From the IMG/VR virus record IMGVR_UViG_3300049435_000050, positions 1 to 64,000 of that record: 64,000 nucleotides of DNA. The stretch is one strand, 5' to 3'. The stretch is from a virus. Positions 26,588 to 33,539 of the stretch are shown here, in pieces. The notes under the pieces were generated by a model that ran no database searches, had not been told where the DNA came from, and saw only the letters and a list, made by a program, of their open reading frames with translations. Numbering within the stretch: position 1 is the first letter of the stretch; each line of letters begins with the position of its first letter. The position numbers were made by a program, and so were the translations under genes.

Positions 26588-26776
26588 TCATTTACGCATA
26601 TTAAATTCTAAAGCATCCTTCTCTGCTTGTACCCGAAACAGCACACAGTACCCATTCTTAGCGTGATCACAACTCTGGCACTCATTCACCTTCACATACT
26701 TGTCACACACTTCGCACAGCCGATTATTATTCCGGTTATCAATTATAGCATCAAGGTAATCTTCGTAGTCACTCAT
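26588..26776 (-). CDS. Small zinc-binding-like protein
   Basis: 62 codons. Cys pattern C-x2-C, C-x2-C, then C (about residues 21, 24, 33, 36, 43) suggests a small zinc ribbon. Acidic N-terminus. It overlaps the upstream gene by 4 bases. Role unknown, possibly a regulator of the RepL operon. Confidence 0.55.
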   Translation of the reverse strand: MSDYEDYLDAIIDNRNNNRLCEVCDKYVKVNECQSCDHAKNGYCVLFRVQAEKDALEFNMRK

Positions 26777-27138
26777 ATTAATTCAATATCTCTTTTAATA
26801 ATACTCGTCTTTACGTGGTTTAACCTGTACCAACCTCTCTTTTCAAGTTTTGTTATCATCTTGCTTTCGGTAAATCTTTTAATTATCTTAAACATAGAAC
26901 CCCGTGACACATTTACATTACCCAAAACAAAACTCCTAAACTCCTCATCTATAAAAATCCTATTAGTCCTGTTCATATTCAGTATCATTAAATACAAGAT
27001 ATGCTCCGCCTTAAACAAAGTCCTTGCCTTTTCGCTTAAACATATATTCTTAATATCCATAAAGGTATTATCCTTTATTTCAATAACAAAACCCTTAGAG
27101 TCATCACTAACATTGTTAAAACCTCTTTCCATATTCAT
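26773..27138 (-). CDS. Winged-helix protein next to RepL-like gene
   Basis: 121 codons. The centre (VSRGSMFKIIKRFTESKMIT, about residues 76-95) reads as the recognition helix and wing of a winged helix. The overall layout echoes the C-terminal half of its upstream neighbour, so the two may be diverged relatives. It overlaps that gene by 23 bases. It likely binds the iteron region or partners the initiator. Confidence 0.55.
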   Translation of the reverse strand: MNMERGFNNVSDDSKGFVIEIKDNTFMDIKNICLSEKARTLFKAEHILYLMILNMNRTNRIFIDEEFRSFVLGNVNVSRGSMFKIIKRFTESKMITKLEKRGWYRLNHVKTSIIKRDIELI

Positions 27139-27571
27139 TGTACTTTTTTAAAAGTTTAATTTGGGTTTCCTTATCACCGATATAAAAGAACCGAGGGTTT
27201 ATCATATACCCATTCCCCGATATTTTCTTCATCAACTTACCTGCACAGAAATGTTTTATATACTTCATTATCATAGCTGGCTTAAGTTTTAAATATTCAC
27301 CTATAGCCGATTTACAAACATGACCTATATCAACAGTACAGTCCTGCCATATAGTTCTTTGCAAAAGAAAGTAAAATACCACAAACTGCTTACCAAGACT
27401 CTCCAACGGCTTTATTTCAACCTCATGATCAACAACCATCATCTTAAACCAGTTCCCAAGATCAAAAACAGTTATCTCTAAGAAATCCTCCACTTCCCTT
27501 ATTTCCCCACTATCTGTATCAACCCCCTCTCTTATAATCGGTATCTTTTTTACTCTTGCCTTCATAACCAT
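27116..27571 (-). CDS. RepL-like plasmid replication initiator
   Basis: 151 codons, close to the 150-160 of RepL proteins. The winged-helix core at about residues 60-120 includes KPAMIMKYIKHFCAGKLMKK and GNGYMINPRFFYIGDKETQ; the YMINPxF(x)xG(x)K(x)xQ signature with a trailing KLLKKYN helix is RepL-type. Its promoter is canonical, gives a leaderless start, and is preceded by three 22-base-spaced iterons. It likely starts replication at the adjacent AT-rich region and represses itself. A remote-homology search would settle it. Confidence 0.6.
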   Translation of the reverse strand: MVMKARVKKIPIIREGVDTDSGEIREVEDFLEITVFDLGNWFKMMVVDHEVEIKPLESLGKQFVVFYFLLQRTIWQDCTVDIGHVCKSAIGEYLKLKPAMIMKYIKHFCAGKLMKKISGNGYMINPRFFYIGDKETQIKLLKKYNEYGKRF

Positions 27572-27575
27572 ACTA

Positions 27576-27607
27576 CAAATATAATACTTAGTCTATAATA
27601 ATGCAAA
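27576..27607 (-). promoter_or_regulatory. Promoter of the RepL-like gene
   Basis: On the minus strand TTTG (27607-27604), 20 bases, TATATTTG (27583-27576), then the ATG 4 bases later. Exact Bacteroidota consensus; a leaderless transcript is expected. Confidence 0.75.
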
Positions 27608-27611
27608 TACT

Positions 27612-27673
27612 TTACACGATTAATACAAGTTAATTACACGATTAGTACAACATTTTTACACGATTAGTACAAG
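27612..27673. repeat. Three 18-base iterons at a 22-base period
   Basis: Copies at 27612-27629, 27634-27651 and 27656-27673 share TTACACGATTARTACAA; copies 2 and 3 differ only in the last base. Starts are exactly 22 bases apart, two helical turns, so a protein would bind all three on one face. They lie directly upstream of the initiator promoter, the usual place for iterons serving as both origin and operator. Confidence 0.8.
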
Positions 27674-28015
27674 GTATTTTCCTATATTCCTTGTTTAAAC
27701 ACTACTGAACACATTTTATACACTTTTTTACTCTTATCTATTATTATACAAGTCACTTTTATATGCCATTATAATAGCCTATATACACACATATTTTAAA
27801 ACATCCTATACAACTTTTTAGTTGGGGTGTACATCGGTTTATTTTGTCTCATATTGCTTTTCAGTAGGGGTAGCCCCCCTCCCTGGCCACCCCATGATCA
27901 AGGTACAAAAACGGCTTTACTGTAACCGGGTATCCCCAAATAAAAAGTAAAATAATTGTTAAGATAAATAGTTAAAGTTTTTTCTTTACTATTGTGTAAA
28001 CAAAGCTATTTCATT
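27674..28015. promoter_or_regulatory. Divergent control region, candidate replication origin
   Basis: AT-rich, gene-free, between the leftward replication operon and the rightward early block. It holds homopolymer A/T runs and a G-C patch at about 27865-27893 (GGGGTAGCCCCCC) that can fold back. TACTATTG at 27987-27994 is a weak -7 box for the 28016 gene. No other gene is seen. Confidence 0.45.
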
Positions 28016-28360
28016 ATGACAGTTAATGATAAACTCTTAGCTGTATCTCAGTTCTATTGTACACCAATACCCAAAATTAAGCGGTTCATTCCTGAGCATC
28101 CAAAAGTTAAACCATTCACAGCATTTAGATGGCTTATAGTCATATCATGTAACCCTGGCTTAACTAAAACAGGTTTACACACTGTTTATCATACCCATAT
28201 TGATACCCTTAATTCAACAGTTAACAGGTTGTTAGAGCTTGGATTTATTAAACAATCTAATAGTCCCTACTTCGTTGTTCCATTAAATAAATACCGTGTC
28301 TTAAAGGTCTATACCATTACGCAAAACGGTTCAAAAGTGCTGTCACAGTTGCTTGGATAA
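28016..28360 (+). CDS. Winged-helix DNA-binding protein
   Basis: 114 codons from ATG at 28016; an upstream TTG at 27992 is less likely. Residues about 60-112 form a MarR-like winged helix (HIDTLNSTVNRLLELGFIKQ, then a beta wing KVYTITQNGSKVL). First gene of the early block, divergent from RepL. It probably regulates the shared control region. Confidence 0.6.
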   Translation: MTVNDKLLAVSQFYCTPIPKIKRFIPEHPKVKPFTAFRWLIVISCNPGLTKTGLHTVYHTHIDTLNSTVNRLLELGFIKQSNSPYFVVPLNKYRVLKVYTITQNGSKVLSQLLG

Positions 28361-28585
28361 GGGATAAACTACCACTACTAAAGTTGTAAACTCTATTTGC
28401 GTGTTACAAAGAGTAACCAAAGAGTTACAAATAATTATCACTACTAAAGATAAGCATAGAGTATAGAATGTTCCGCTATCGCTACACGAGCCTTCGGCAG
28501 ATAGGAATAGTGTTAGTGTTCGCTATGCTCACAGGTGCTTATATCCCGCTTTAACCCATTACCTTTATGAGGTAACCTAAATGAT
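28361..28585 (+). promoter_or_regulatory. Gene-free regulatory interval with small repeats
   Basis: CACTACTAAAG occurs twice (near 28370 and 28432). GTTAC (28403-28407), GTAAC (28413-28417) and GTTAC (28424-28428) form alternating inverted half-sites. A hairpin TTACCT (28559-28564) / AGGTAA (28570-28575) ends 10 bases before the next start codon. No convincing frame was found. Confidence 0.4.
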
Positions 28586-28942
28586 ATGCGTAAACGCCTA
28601 ATAACTATTATCACAGCAATAGGATTAACAGTATTTATATTAATTGGAGTATTTGAGCGTGATGTAGCCGGATATTTTAACAGGCATGCTAAGTATAACC
28701 ATTATAAGCGTTTGAAATGGTCAGTGCTTGTTAAGGTTATCAATAACGCAAAGGTTGATAGTTTTAGAACAACAGCCATAATTTCAAAGGATAGTGTTGT
28801 TTCGGTGCTTATGGCGAATAACGCGCTGTTATCAACTAATGACTTTAAGACGGTGCATAAATGTGATGCCTCTGATAACTGCGTTGTAGAGGCTAAAAAT
28901 GGCATTAAATACAATATTTATCTTATATCAGTGATAAAATAG
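28586..28942 (+). CDS. N-terminally anchored membrane protein
   Basis: 118 codons. One membrane helix (about residues 5-22) after a basic start (MRKR), then a soluble domain of beta character that would sit in the periplasm, with a Cys pair (HKCDASDNC, about 93-99) able to form a disulphide. No lipobox. Early expression and envelope location suggest superinfection exclusion or receptor masking; not proven. Confidence 0.55.
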   Translation: MRKRLITIITAIGLTVFILIGVFERDVAGYFNRHAKYNHYKRLKWSVLVKVINNAKVDSFRTTAIISKDSVVSVLMANNALLSTNDFKTVHKCDASDNCVVEAKNGIKYNIYLISVIK

Positions 28943-28957
28943 CAACATAAAAAGCAA

Positions 28958-29080
28958 ATGATTTCTAATCATTATGTTTACTACGGATTAAAAGAATGGT
29001 TTACAGGAAAAAATGAGCCAAAAGAGGAATATATAACCCCAGAGCTAACAACTGTTAGTGAGGCGAAAGATTTACTTTAA
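28958..29080 (+). CDS. Small unknown protein
   Basis: 40 codons (ATG 28958), aromatic N-terminus (NHYVYYGLKEWF), acidic C-terminus. 15 bases after the previous stop and 7 before a hairpin terminator. Not recognised. Confidence 0.45.
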   Translation: MISNHYVYYGLKEWFTGKNEPKEEYITPELTTVSEAKDLL

Positions 29081-29087
29081 GCATAAA

Positions 29088-29139
29088 AAAACCGTCTTAC
29101 TTTGGAGCTTGGACACTTTAAGAGATGACGGTTTTTAAA
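29088..29139 (+). terminator. Bidirectional-looking hairpin terminator
   Basis: AAAACCGTC (29088-29096) pairs with GACGGTTTT (29127-29135) around a 30-base loop; T-rich on the plus side and A-rich on the other. Ends the 28016-29080 group. Confidence 0.6.
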
Positions 29140-29160
29140 AGTCAGTTTTGAAATAACTTA

Positions 29161-29231
29161 GGGGAGTCCGGGAAGGCTACGGAGGACTTGACATTCATCG
29201 TAGATGGGTTCGACACCCATACTCTCCACCA
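29161..29231 (+). ncRNA. tRNA-like RNA with alanine-type acceptor and encoded CCA
   Basis: A perfect 7-bp acceptor stem GGGGAGT (29161-29167) / ACTCTCC (29221-29227) includes a G3-U70 wobble. Discriminator A and CCA (29228-29231) are encoded. The T arm is perfect: ATGGG TTCGACA CCCAT (29204-29220). The middle (29168-29203, 36 bases) is about 5 bases too short for normal D plus anticodon arms. CCG/CGG can form a short D-like stem, but no good anticodon stem-loop forms; the best has a mismatch and a loop reading TCA. Not a canonical tRNA. It could be tmRNA-like, a charge decoy, or a decayed tRNA. Confidence 0.6.
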
Positions 29232-29255
29232 TTACTTACTTCAAAGGTAAGTAAT
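29231..29255 (+). other. Perfect 9-bp hairpin after the tRNA-like element
   Basis: ATTACTTAC (29231-29239) pairs with GTAAGTAAT (29247-29255) around TTCAAAG. It begins on the last base of the CCA and could end or protect the 3-prime end of the RNA. Confidence 0.5.
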
Positions 29256-29296
29256 TATTAAGAATAATCAAGAATTATTGATAAATACTTACCATT

Positions 29297-29851
29297 ATGC
29301 AACCTTTAGGCAAATCACTTCCTTTCCGCACCATTAACGATGTAGCTATCCATTTCCAGGAACAAAGCACTTGTATTGAGTATTTAACTCAATTACGTTG
29401 GAACGGCACAGTTAAATGTGCGTTCTGCGGCCACGATCATGTTTATGAGTTGAAAGGCGCTAACAAGCGTTATAAGTGCGCCAAATGCCGGAAACACTTT
29501 AGTGCTATCAAGGGAACGATCTTTGAAAACAGCACTGTACCACTGGCTAAATGGTTTATGGCAATATTCATACTGTCTACACACCGTAAAGGTATCTCCA
29601 GTGTGCAGGTTGCGCGGGATATTGGTGTTACTCAAAAGTCTGCATGGTTTATGATGCAAAGGGTAAGGAACGCATTTAAAATGCAGTCCTTTACTTATGG
29701 CAAATTAGGGGCCAGCACCACTGTAGAAGTAGATGAAAGTTATATTCAAGGCAAACCATCCAACATGCACAAGAAGAAACGGCAAAGCATCGAGGTACTC
29801 AATTTCCCCTACCTTTTCAAATGCTTTGATAGCTATTTCAATGCGCTCTAA
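29297..29851 (+). pseudogene. IS1595-type transposase, N-terminal remnant
   Basis: 184 codons against about 300 for the family. The N-terminal zinc ribbon (C-x2-C at about 38-41, KCAKC at about 59-63) and the IS1595 block (FENSTVPLAKWFMAIFI, STHRKGISS) are intact. The first catalytic Asp is present (VEVDES, about 150). After KPSNMHKKKR the frame runs into unrelated sequence and stops, so the second and third DDE acids are missing. No terminal repeats are evident, so this is a dead or captured fragment. It may still bind DNA. Confidence 0.7.
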
Positions 29852-29917
29852 CTGTATTTTTAGCCGTACCCTGCGTAGTTTTAATTGTGCTAAAACTTGT
29901 GCATCTGTTAGTTCCAT
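29705..29917 (-). pseudogene. N-terminal fragment of a helical protein, opposed to the IS remnant
   Basis: ATG at 29917; about 45 residues of good amphipathic coiled coil (DAQVLAQLKLRRVRLKIQLE) then the frame runs antisense into the transposase remnant near 29790. It looks as if two unrelated fragments were joined tail to tail there. Function unknown. Confidence 0.35.
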
Positions 29918-30080
29918 AACTTTTTGGAATAGACGTTATTAACGTATAAAGCACAAGATAATAAACATTTTTAACTTAAAAAACACAAGATTTACATATA
30001 TTTTATGGGTTCAACTGGTATATAATTCCCTGCTCACATGTGTAACCTATTCTATTTAGTTATATCGTAAACATTTATTT

Positions 30081-30117
30081 CGTATAGTACGTATAATGCG
30101 TATAATGCGTATATTTG
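30081..30117 (+). promoter_or_regulatory. Four CGTATA repeats at a 9-base period over a -7 box
   Basis: CGTATA at 30081, 30090, 30099 and 30108, exactly 9 bases apart; the last overlaps TATATTTG (30110-30117), a perfect -7 element. No -33 TTG is seen, so the repeats may bind an activator. Drives the 30162 gene. Confidence 0.6.
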
Positions 30118-30161
30118 TTATGTATTAGCAATGTAGCTGATATATAAAGCTTGACGGCAAA

Positions 30162-30437
30162 ATGAAAGACCTAACAACTACAACCACGCAAACAGTTATC
30201 AATGGATCACCTAAAGTTGAAAAGGTTTTAATCCATACTCAAACATCTTGTTATTTGGTAGATAAAGTTTTATGTACAGTAACTGGCGAGCGCGCCATTG
30301 ACGTAGCTAAGATAATTTTAGCAATGCATGCATCAATTCAAAGAGCAGAGCAATTTATATCAGGCTTTGAAGGCGATGAAAATCAAACAGGAGTAGATGA
30401 TATTTTAGAAATGCTTAGGCGTTTCGATTTGAATTAG
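30162..30437 (+). CDS. Small early protein, unknown
   Basis: 91 codons. Thr-rich N-terminus, beta-strand pair, then an acidic helical end (VDDILEMLRRFDLN). First gene after the CGTATA-repeat promoter, so probably among the earliest products. Not recognised. Confidence 0.6.
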   Translation: MKDLTTTTTQTVINGSPKVEKVLIHTQTSCYLVDKVLCTVTGERAIDVAKIILAMHASIQRAEQFISGFEGDENQTGVDDILEMLRRFDLN

Positions 30438-30485
30438 CCCGTTTCGCCCGTCAAGCACGGGTTAAACATCAGCCTGCCTAACACG

Positions 30486-30509
30486 CGGGCTTTTGGTAGT
30501 AAAAGACAA
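30486..30509 (+). repeat. Early-leader repeat, copy 1
   Basis: CGGGC, 10 variable bases, AAAAGACAA, just upstream of the 30517 start codon. GCCCG copies at 30437-30450 can pair with CGGGC, giving a hairpin followed by an A-rich translation start. Related copies lie at 31745 and 31812. Confidence 0.45.
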
Positions 30510-30516
30510 TAAGATC

Positions 30517-30714
30517 ATGAGTATACGCAAAGAAGTAACACTGTCGCCGGAAACAAAGAAGGCCTTGGGGTCTATGGCTCTGGATGAAGATAAGAGTTTA
30601 AAGGCTTTTATTGAATCTCAACTTGTAGCTATGGGTAAAACCGGCATCAGCTACCTTGCTTTATGGGGGCAGTGTGAGTCCTTAACAGAACAATTAAAAA
30701 CCTTAAACAAATAA
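30517..30714 (+). CDS. Ribbon-helix-helix-like small protein
   Basis: 65 codons from ATG at 30517, placed after an A-rich leader. RKEVTLSPETKKALGSMALD (about residues 4-23) then KSLKAFIESQLVAMG resembles a ribbon-helix-helix dimer of the CopG/Arc class. Probable DNA-binding regulator. Confidence 0.5.
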   Translation: MSIRKEVTLSPETKKALGSMALDEDKSLKAFIESQLVAMGKTGISYLALWGQCESLTEQLKTLNK

Positions 30715-30719
30715 TTATC

Positions 30720-30881
30720 ATGTTATACAGAGTCACTTTTATCAATGCACCAACTCAAATAGTCAGGGCAATAAACAGGGCTGATGCCATTACGCAGGCA
30801 GTTAGAAAAACACGCGGTTATCTTTCATGCACAGAGCAACGAAGTAATGTTATATCAGCTAAAATAGACCAATACAACTAA
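30720..30881 (+). CDS. Small basic protein
   Basis: 53 codons (ATG 30720), 5 bases after the previous stop. Mixed strand-helix, basic (VRKTRGY), no membrane segment. Not recognised. Confidence 0.5.
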   Translation: MLYRVTFINAPTQIVRAINRADAITQAVRKTRGYLSCTEQRSNVISAKIDQYN

Positions 30882-30914
30882 GTCAAACAGTAAACAATTT
30901 AAACCAAGCATATC

Positions 30915-31034
30915 ATGAAAAAAGCAAGCATCATTCTATCAGTCCTTACAGTAATGGCTGTTATCACCTTTTTGGTAATAGTTATGCCTTCATTGGCTCA
31001 TAACATAGTATTAGACTTAATAACTAAAAGATAA
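30915..31034 (+). CDS. Single-helix membrane peptide
   Basis: 39 codons with one membrane helix (about 5-27) after MKK. It could also be read as a signal peptide, but almost nothing would remain. One of many such early peptides here. Confidence 0.5.
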   Translation: MKKASIILSVLTVMAVITFLVIVMPSLAHNIVLDLITKR

Positions 31035-31066
31035 GATTAACTCATTTAAAATAAAAACGATCAATT

Positions 31067-31675
31067 ATGAAAACTACAACAAATTACGATTTTTCAAACT
31101 TAACAGACGAACAAATCAAGTCTATCGCTTTATTACAGCACTTAGGAGACAGTTTCTTTATACTTGATGATAAAGTATTCACCGGCACCATGGAAGAAGC
31201 CACAGAGGCTTATAATGGCGCAAATTGCTGTCAACTATCTACACTTGATCTTTCAGAATGTGAAACGGAGGCTGACCAGGCTAAAATATATGACTGGTGT
31301 ATTGCTGAATTAGAGCAGGTTGAGCCATACGATGAAGATGATTATAACAATAATTATATTGTGTTAACCGATAGTGAGGCAGATGATAAGGCAGCCGAAT
31401 ACATCAAAGATAGCTTGTGGGCGTTTAACGCTTCGTTCTTAGCAAGTGAAACCGGCCTTGATGAAGAAATATTTCAGGCTATTCAGGATAACGGACGCTG
31501 CGAAAGCAATAATGATATTATCTATAACACAATTAATAAGCTTGGCAATATGGATGAATTTATAGACGCTGCTATCTCAGCAGACGGACGCGGACACTTT
31601 ATGTCAAGCTATGACGGCAATGAAAACGAAGAAACGGTAAACGGTGAAATGTTCTTTATCTACCGTATAAACTAA
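31067..31675 (+). CDS. Acidic conserved-type phage protein
   Basis: 202 codons, very acidic (clusters EPYDEDD, DSEADDK, NENEE). The C-terminal half (DSLWAFNASFLA, then AISADGRGHFMSSYDGNENE) has the look of a widespread phage family of unknown function. High surface acidity would allow DNA mimicry or protein-blocking; this is inference. No catalytic motif. Confidence 0.65.
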   Translation: MKTTTNYDFSNLTDEQIKSIALLQHLGDSFFILDDKVFTGTMEEATEAYNGANCCQLSTLDLSECETEADQAKIYDWCIAELEQVEPYDEDDYNNNYIVLTDSEADDKAAEYIKDSLWAFNASFLASETGLDEEIFQAIQDNGRCESNNDIIYNTINKLGNMDEFIDAAISADGRGHFMSSYDGNENEETVNGEMFFIYRIN

Positions 31676-31842
31676 CTTGCCTGTTTTTACCTGATCGTTT
31701 TTAAGGTAAGGTCTGCCAGCCCGACACTATGTTAATTCATGGTTCGGGCATTAGGCGGCAAAAGACAAAAAACAGTATGTAACAGTCAAGTACAAGGGTC
31801 AGCCACAGAGCTGGCCTTTGGCAGTAGAAAACCATAAACAAA
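31676..31842 (+). promoter_or_regulatory. Gene-free interval with hairpin and two leader repeats
   Basis: GCCCGA (31719-31724) pairs with TCGGGC (31744-31749). Leader-repeat copies at 31745-31768 and 31812-31834 share the pattern seen at 30486. No coding frame is convincing. Confidence 0.4.
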
Positions 31843-31929
31843 ATGACAAACTTACACATTCAATCAACCTTACAATGTCACGGGGTGACAACCATGGTCA
31901 AAGGTGATAAGTATCATGGCTTTGGATGA
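31843..31929 (+). CDS. Possible 28-residue peptide
   Basis: ATG at 31843 after an AAACAAA leader; ends with an overlap of 14 bases into the next start. Contains one Cys and three His. Very short, so doubtful. Confidence 0.3.
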   Translation: MTNLHIQSTLQCHGVTTMVKGDKYHGFG

Positions 31930-32047
31930 ATACACTATCCAGGGCGTACACTGCGGTAAATGGATAGATGTAACCGGGTATAGCTACAGGGAGTTACGTA
32001 ACTTCTTAGGGTATGATAACATTGAAGATCAAATCATTTATAATTAA
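31916..32047 (+). CDS. Small unknown protein
   Basis: 43 codons (ATG 31916). Tyr-rich, soluble, acidic C-terminus. It precedes the next start by 4 bases. Not recognised. Confidence 0.45.
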   Translation: MALDEYTIQGVHCGKWIDVTGYSYRELRNFLGYDNIEDQIIYN

Positions 32048-32051
32048 AACA

Positions 32052-32300
32052 ATGGCCTGTAAAGATATTATAGACGCAAAGCTATCCGAGATAGAAGGGA
32101 TATTAAACGCTTATCCACGGGGCGCAATGGGGCTGACAATGGACAGCGCCAAAGATGCAGCCTGGAGGAAAGCTAAACAGGATTTTGCTTATTGGTTCCG
32201 TGCACTGCAAAAGTATAACAAACAGTTTCTAAAAACACATAAGCGGGTAGGTTTTGAAGTAGTAAACGGCAAACGTGTAATAATTTATCAACCCAAATAA
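32052..32300 (+). CDS. Small basic helical protein
   Basis: 82 codons from ATG at 32052, chosen over an upstream frame because it follows the previous stop by 4 bases. Helical with many Lys/Arg and aromatic residues (FAYWFRALQKYNKQFLKTHK); may bind nucleic acid. Not recognised. Confidence 0.55.
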   Translation: MACKDIIDAKLSEIEGILNAYPRGAMGLTMDSAKDAAWRKAKQDFAYWFRALQKYNKQFLKTHKRVGFEVVNGKRVIIYQPK

Positions 32301-32323
32301 TTTATAATTAAACTTAAACAATC

Positions 32324-32437
32324 ATGCAAAACTTAACTTTATTTCAATCTGCTATTGCATTACTTGGCGCCATTGCCTTAGCAATCATTATTGTTTACTG
32401 TATTGTTAACCGTAAACATATTAAAAGTCAGTTGTAA
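32324..32437 (+). CDS. Single-helix membrane peptide
   Basis: 37 codons, one membrane helix (about 8-28) then a basic tail (NRKHIK). Confidence 0.5.
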   Translation: MQNLTLFQSAIALLGAIALAIIIVYCIVNRKHIKSQL

Positions 32438-32470
32438 ACAAGATCCTGCCAACATTTAAAAACCACAACC

Positions 32471-32872
32471 ATGAAGAAATTATTCTTAATACCGGCCCTG
32501 TTTATAGTATTCAGCGCCCACGCACAAACTAAACAGTATATCCGTATTGAAACAACCCATTTCACGAAAGAACGGGATATTAAAAGCAAAACCATTAAAT
32601 ACGATGGCGGAACGGTGGATATTGGTATCAATTCCTTTACCATCGACAAAGAAGCGCCCAAGCCGGTATACTATGCCATTGCCAAGAAAGGCAAAATCGA
32701 GCCACAGGACGAAGGATATACAGCCACCGAGTATCTTTGTATAGCTGAGGATAATAAAGGCCGTGTAAAGGCTGTAAAAGTGGTATTATTCTATACCCCT
32801 AAAAGGGAACTGTGCGACCTGGTTGTAAAAGAAGGTAGCAAGAACACGGACTATTGTATTACAGATAAATAA
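32471..32872 (+). CDS. Secreted early protein with Sec signal peptide
   Basis: 133 codons. Signal peptide of about 18 residues with cleavage AHA|Q. The mature part is about 115 residues, Lys-rich, beta, with two late Cys (CDLVV, DYCITDK) able to pair. Expected in the periplasm or outer membrane of the host. An early secreted phage protein may block receptor or inhibit a second phage; not proven. Confidence 0.65.
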   Translation: MKKLFLIPALFIVFSAHAQTKQYIRIETTHFTKERDIKSKTIKYDGGTVDIGINSFTIDKEAPKPVYYAIAKKGKIEPQDEGYTATEYLCIAEDNKGRVKAVKVVLFYTPKRELCDLVVKEGSKNTDYCITDK

Positions 32873-32913
32873 CAGGGTTAGGCAAAGGCGCTTTTTAACT
32901 AAAATTAGAAATC

Positions 32914-33099
32914 ATGAGCAAAACCGCAATGGATACATGGCTTAGAATACAGGGACTCAAGGAACCTAAAAAACGTAAGCCTATAATGTACTTTACAGCC
33001 TGCTTTGGAAACCTTGAATTAGAAAGTAATACATCAATAGCCCTGTTGAAACATAAATACAAGGATCAGCCGGGAGTAACCTTCAAAACAATTAGATAG
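32914..33099 (+). CDS. Small basic protein
   Basis: 61 codons, Lys-rich, no membrane segment. Followed after 1 base by another start. Not recognised. Confidence 0.5.
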   Translation: MSKTAMDTWLRIQGLKEPKKRKPIMYFTACFGNLELESNTSIALLKHKYKDQPGVTFKTIR

Positions 33100-33100
33100 C

Positions 33101-33226
33101 ATGAACACAATCTTACCCTATCTCAAAGCAACTCTATTCGCCCTTGTGGTGATCGTTCTTGCCCCTATCATTGTAATAGCTTTAATAATAGCTACTATGT
33201 TCTTTAACCTTGAATCAAAACAATAA
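33101..33226 (+). CDS. Single-helix membrane peptide
   Basis: 41 codons with a long hydrophobic helix (about 11-35, VVIVLAPIIVIALIIATMFF). Stop overlaps the next start by one base (TAATG). Confidence 0.5.
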   Translation: MNTILPYLKATLFALVVIVLAPIIVIALIIATMFFNLESKQ

Positions 33227-33324
33227 TGGAAACTACCTATTTAACCGCGTACGAATTTGGATGGCGCTATCACTATAGTTTTTTCATCCATAACAATATG
33301 GTTTTTTGCACAATATTAAACTAA
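33226..33324 (+). CDS. Possible 32-residue peptide
   Basis: ATG shares the last A of the previous TAA. Aromatic-rich (YEFGWRYHYSFF). Short, supported only by the stop-start coupling. Confidence 0.35.
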   Translation: METTYLTAYEFGWRYHYSFFIHNNMVFCTILN

Positions 33325-33329
33325 AGATA

Positions 33330-33485
33330 ATGAGAAAGCATTACAACGTTAGTTATACATTCCTAAATGTGGGGTGTACTTACGAAACTACAGACTTCTA
33401 CACTTTCGTCAATAAACTAAACTGGTTAGATGAACAAGACGAAGTATTACATAACTCAATTAAAGTTTGGACAGAAGAAAAGTAA
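33330..33485 (+). CDS. Small unknown protein
   Basis: 51 codons (ATG 33330), aromatic N-terminus, acidic C-terminus. 5 bases after the previous stop. Not recognised. Confidence 0.45.
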   Translation: MRKHYNVSYTFLNVGCTYETTDFYTFVNKLNWLDEQDEVLHNSIKVWTEEK

Positions 33486-33504
33486 AATAAATACAGTAAA
33501 TCAC

Positions 33505-33534
33505 TTGTTTTATTGAAATTACACTGTATCTTTG
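33505..33534 (+). promoter_or_regulatory. Canonical promoter of the 33540 regulator
   Basis: TTG (33505-33507), 19 bases, TATCTTTG (33527-33534); start codon 5 bases later, so leaderless. Confidence 0.8.
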
Positions 33535-33539
33535 TTATT

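Noticed and set aside
27612-27673. CRISPR array
   Set aside because: Spacers would be only 4 bases; the fixed 22-base period and initiator gene fit iterons. No other array was seen in the window.
29161-29231. Canonical or UGA-suppressor tRNA
   Set aside because: The only anticodon-like loop reads TCA but has a mismatched stem, no variable loop and a pyrimidine after the anticodon. TGA is used as a normal stop in many coupled genes here.
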